Origin: an uncultured Campylobacter sp.
GTDB taxonomy: Bacteria > Campylobacterota > Campylobacteria > Campylobacterales > Campylobacteraceae
DNA length: 64,000 nucleotides
Reading direction: 5' to 3'
Assembly (NCBI GenBank): GCA_937990735.1
Contig: CALKQT010000030.1
Span: 1 to 64,000 of the forward strand
Shown here: positions 62,464-64,000 of the stretch, piece by piece
How the letters are laid out: each line of letters opens with the position of its first letter
Numbering within the stretch: position 1 is the stretch's first letter
The notes under the pieces: model-generated
The model's database searches: none
The model's input: only the letters and a program-made list of their open reading frames with translations
What the model was told of the DNA's origin: nothing
Program-made: the position numbers and the translations under genes

Positions 62464-63221
62464 GAATAGACTATCGCCATCGCGATTGCGCCGAACATAT
62501 AGCCGTCGATGCGGTCTAAGATCCCGCCGTGTCCCGGAAAGAGCGCGCCGCTATCTTTAAGACCCGCCGCGCGCTTTAGGTAGCTCTCAAACAGATCGCC
62601 GAACACGCCAAAAATTGCTATGATGATGGTCTTTCCTAAAATTTCAAGCGGCGGCATATTGGTAAAGATGCGCGCATAAATGAGGCTAACGATAAGCGCG
62701 AGGGCAAGACCACCTAGCACACCTTCTACGGTTTTATTCGGCGAGCTAGCGCTTAGCGGAGTTTTGCCGAAGGCTCTTCCGATAAAATATGCGCCGCTAT
62801 CGCTAGCTACGATAATAAAGATCAGCCAAACGAAGTGAAAAACTTCCCCGAAATCATCATAAGCCGCCCACATAAAAAATATCGGCGCAATGGGATAGAT
62901 GAAAGGAAGCGTGATCTTTAGACTAGGGCCCTTGGTAAAGGCCACGACAGAGGCGACGCATAGGATCATCAGGATGCTAACTTTTAGCGCTGAGACGAAA
63001 GGCTCATCGGTCTGCGTAAATGGTAGTAGCGCAAAAAACGCGATCGCCAGCGCGAGCCACTTTTTGCTAGTTTCCTCCAGACCCCATAATTTGAGGCTTT
63101 CAAAAAACGCAAGCACAAGTATCAGCGCAAATACGGCGAAATTTAGCCACCTGGCGTTTATGAGAATTAGAGCTAAAAATACGGCGAGTAAAATGCTTGC
63201 CGTGATTATTCTTTGCTTCAT
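62457..63221 (-). CDS. cdsA: Phosphatidate cytidylyltransferase
   Basis: 254 residues with about seven hydrophobic helices. The CdsA signature is near the C-terminus: [18 protein letters not shown], then [17 protein letters not shown]. It makes CDP-diacylglycerol from phosphatidate and CTP for phospholipid synthesis. Aspartates of [15 protein letters not shown] also fit the family. AAGGAAATTCT lies before ATG 63221. It overlaps dxr, and the NFACT gene ends 50 bases upstream. Confidence 0.95.
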   Translation of the reverse strand: MKQRIITASILLAVFLALILINARWLNFAVFALILVLAFFESLKLWGLEETSKKWLALAIAFFALLPFTQTDEPFVSALKVSILMILCVASVVAFTKGPSLKITLPFIYPIAPIFFMWAAYDDFGEVFHFVWLIFIIVASDSGAYFIGRAFGKTPLSASSPNKTVEGVLGGLALALIVSLIYARIFTNMPPLEILGKTIIIAIFGVFGDLFESYLKRAAGLKDSGALFPGHGGILDRIDGYMFGAIAMAIVYSW

Positions 63222-63270
63222 AGAATTTCCTTGGAATTTATTTTGAGCAATTATATCGCAAGCTCGCTTA

Positions 63271-64000
63271 TTACGGCTTTAAAACGCTTATTGTTTTAAA
63301 ATTTACGTAGTTTACGAAAGCACCTTCGTTGATTTTGACATTTTGGCGTTTGGTGTAATCGACGAGATATTTTCCGCTGCCGCTTGCACTGAAGCTCACG
63401 CAAATTTTAGCGGCGAATTCGATCACCTCTTCGCTTAGACTTTGTTTATTTGTCTTTACGATGACGTGTGCGCTTGGAATGTCCTTAAGATGAAACCAAT
63501 AGTCGGACTTGGAGCTATTTTTTAGTAAGAACTCATTGCCTTTTTCGTTTTTACCGACGCTGATTTTAAAATCCCCTAGATAAAAGCTCGCTACATATTC
63601 GCTATTTTTTTCCTTGCTTTTTTGCCTAATTTGCGTGCGCTTAGGCATTAGAATTTCGATCTCGTGTGCGTCCTGTGCGGCAAGAATGAGCGATTTTAAA
63701 TTCTCATAAAACGCGAGTTTCTCCTTTAAATTTTGCTCTTCGATATGTATATTTGCAGCCTTTTGGCGCAGACGCTTCGCCTCGGAGTAAAGCTCGCCCA
63801 AAGCGGCGCTTGCAGGCTTTTGCAGCTTAAATTCTACCGCTTCGGCGTCTCCTTTTTGCAGCGTAAATTCTCGCGCGCTGGTTGGAATTTTATAGATATT
63901 TTCTTTTAGCAAGGCAGCTTTTTCGCTTAAAAGCTCGGCGCTTCGCAGTAGCTCGGCGCTGCTTTGCAAAGAGCCTAAAGCCTCGCGCACCGAGTCTAGC
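63271..64000 (-). CDS. NFACT-family protein (RqcH/fibronectin-binding-like), truncated by the window edge
   Basis: The frame is open to position 64000 with no start, so only the C-terminal ~243 residues are visible. They comprise a coiled coil (about the first 110 residues) and an NFACT-R domain with [35 protein letters not shown] and a [17 protein letters not shown] end. NFACT proteins of the RqcH/Rqc2 type bind stalled 60S or 50S ribosomal subunits; Campylobacter homologues have been called fibronectin-binding. A GTG at 63990 is internal and not the start. The position before cdsA-dxr matches C. jejuni. Confidence 0.85.
   Translation of the reverse strand, partial: LDSVREALGSLQSSAELLRSAELLSEKAALLKENIYKIPTSAREFTLQKGDAEAVEFKLQKPASAALGELYSEAKRLRQKAANIHIEEQNLKEKLAFYENLKSLILAAQDAHEIEILMPKRTQIRQKSKEKNSEYVASFYLGDFKISVGKNEKGNEFLLKNSSKSDYWFHLKDIPSAHVIVKTNKQSLSEEVIEFAAKICVSFSASGSGKYLVDYTKRQNVKINEGAFVNYVNFKTISVLKP

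Overview
The window is almost entirely the chromosome of an epsilonproteobacterium, most likely a Campylobacter from the oral or gut group. Evidence: the order ruvC, dnaA, dnaN, gyrB; DnaA boxes with a TTCAC core; TATAAT-only promoters; a CmeR-like regulator close to a UPF0323 lipoprotein, a glutathionylspermidine-synthase-like protein and a D-2-hydroxyacid dehydrogenase (the Cj0368-Cj0373 neighbourhood of C. jejuni, from memory); and dxr, cdsA and an NFACT protein together. The GC content is higher than in C. jejuni, and intergenic DNA is full of AAATTTTAAAATTT palindromes. This fits C. gracilis-like species, but I cannot fix the species.

The first ~2.1 kb do not belong with the rest. They are strongly GC-rich, with GC-ending codons, and carry a class V aminotransferase coupled by ATGA overlap to a phosphomannomutase-type gene. 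Inside that gene, around 2108-2172 at the metal-binding GDADR motif, the sequence changes in frame into the C-terminal half of a Campylobacter GlmM followed by lspA. This is a metagenome assembly chimera or, less likely, a real recombination event.

Layout. 2.8-7.3 kb: lspA, a TM2 protein, hemJ, nhaA, two amidohydrolase-type genes and ruvC. 7.3-15.4 kb: the origin region with dnaA, dnaN and gyrB, then a catalytically dead GGDEF-EAL protein, queF and an HD protein in one tightly coupled run. 15.36-15.46 kb: an SRP RNA gene on the minus strand. 15.5-18.5 kb: a small hypothetical gene, typA and an HAD phosphatase. 18.8-25.7 kb: an RclA-like reductase, a TetR/CmeR-like regulator, an HTH coiled-coil protein, the lipoprotein, the ATP-grasp protein and a dehydrogenase. 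25.9-30.1 kb: an iron-uptake module (PepSY membrane protein, TonB receptor, divergent AraC regulator). 30.4-33.7 kb: four tandem paralogous amino-acid-binding proteins without a permease. 34.3-43.3 kb: membrane transporters, DUF475, DUF3137, a peroxiredoxin, two Sel1-like proteins and a succinyl-CoA:acetate CoA-transferase. 43.9-49.7 kb: a GGDEF/EAL protein overlapping a dihaem peroxidase gene, a methyltransferase with a repeat-derived insertion, and a ZnuBC-like ABC pair. 49.6-57.4 kb: an EamA transporter with a ~307-residue repeat-derived N-terminal extension, a DUF4197-like protein, mntP, a WGR/beta-propeller protein, a membrane methyltransferase and a second TonB receptor. 57.7-59.6 kb: an AT-rich accessory patch with twin zinc-ribbon proteins, an unknown gene, an unannotated small ORF and an Imm32-like immunity gene, abutting the 3' side of tRNA-Val. 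60.2-64 kb: a second DUF3137 protein, dxr, cdsA and a truncated NFACT gene at the edge.

The least ordinary points are the GlmM hybrid, the spread of an A/T palindrome and repeat family into coding sequence (EamA extension, methyltransferase insertion), the four-fold binding-protein array, and the immunity-type patch beside the tRNA.
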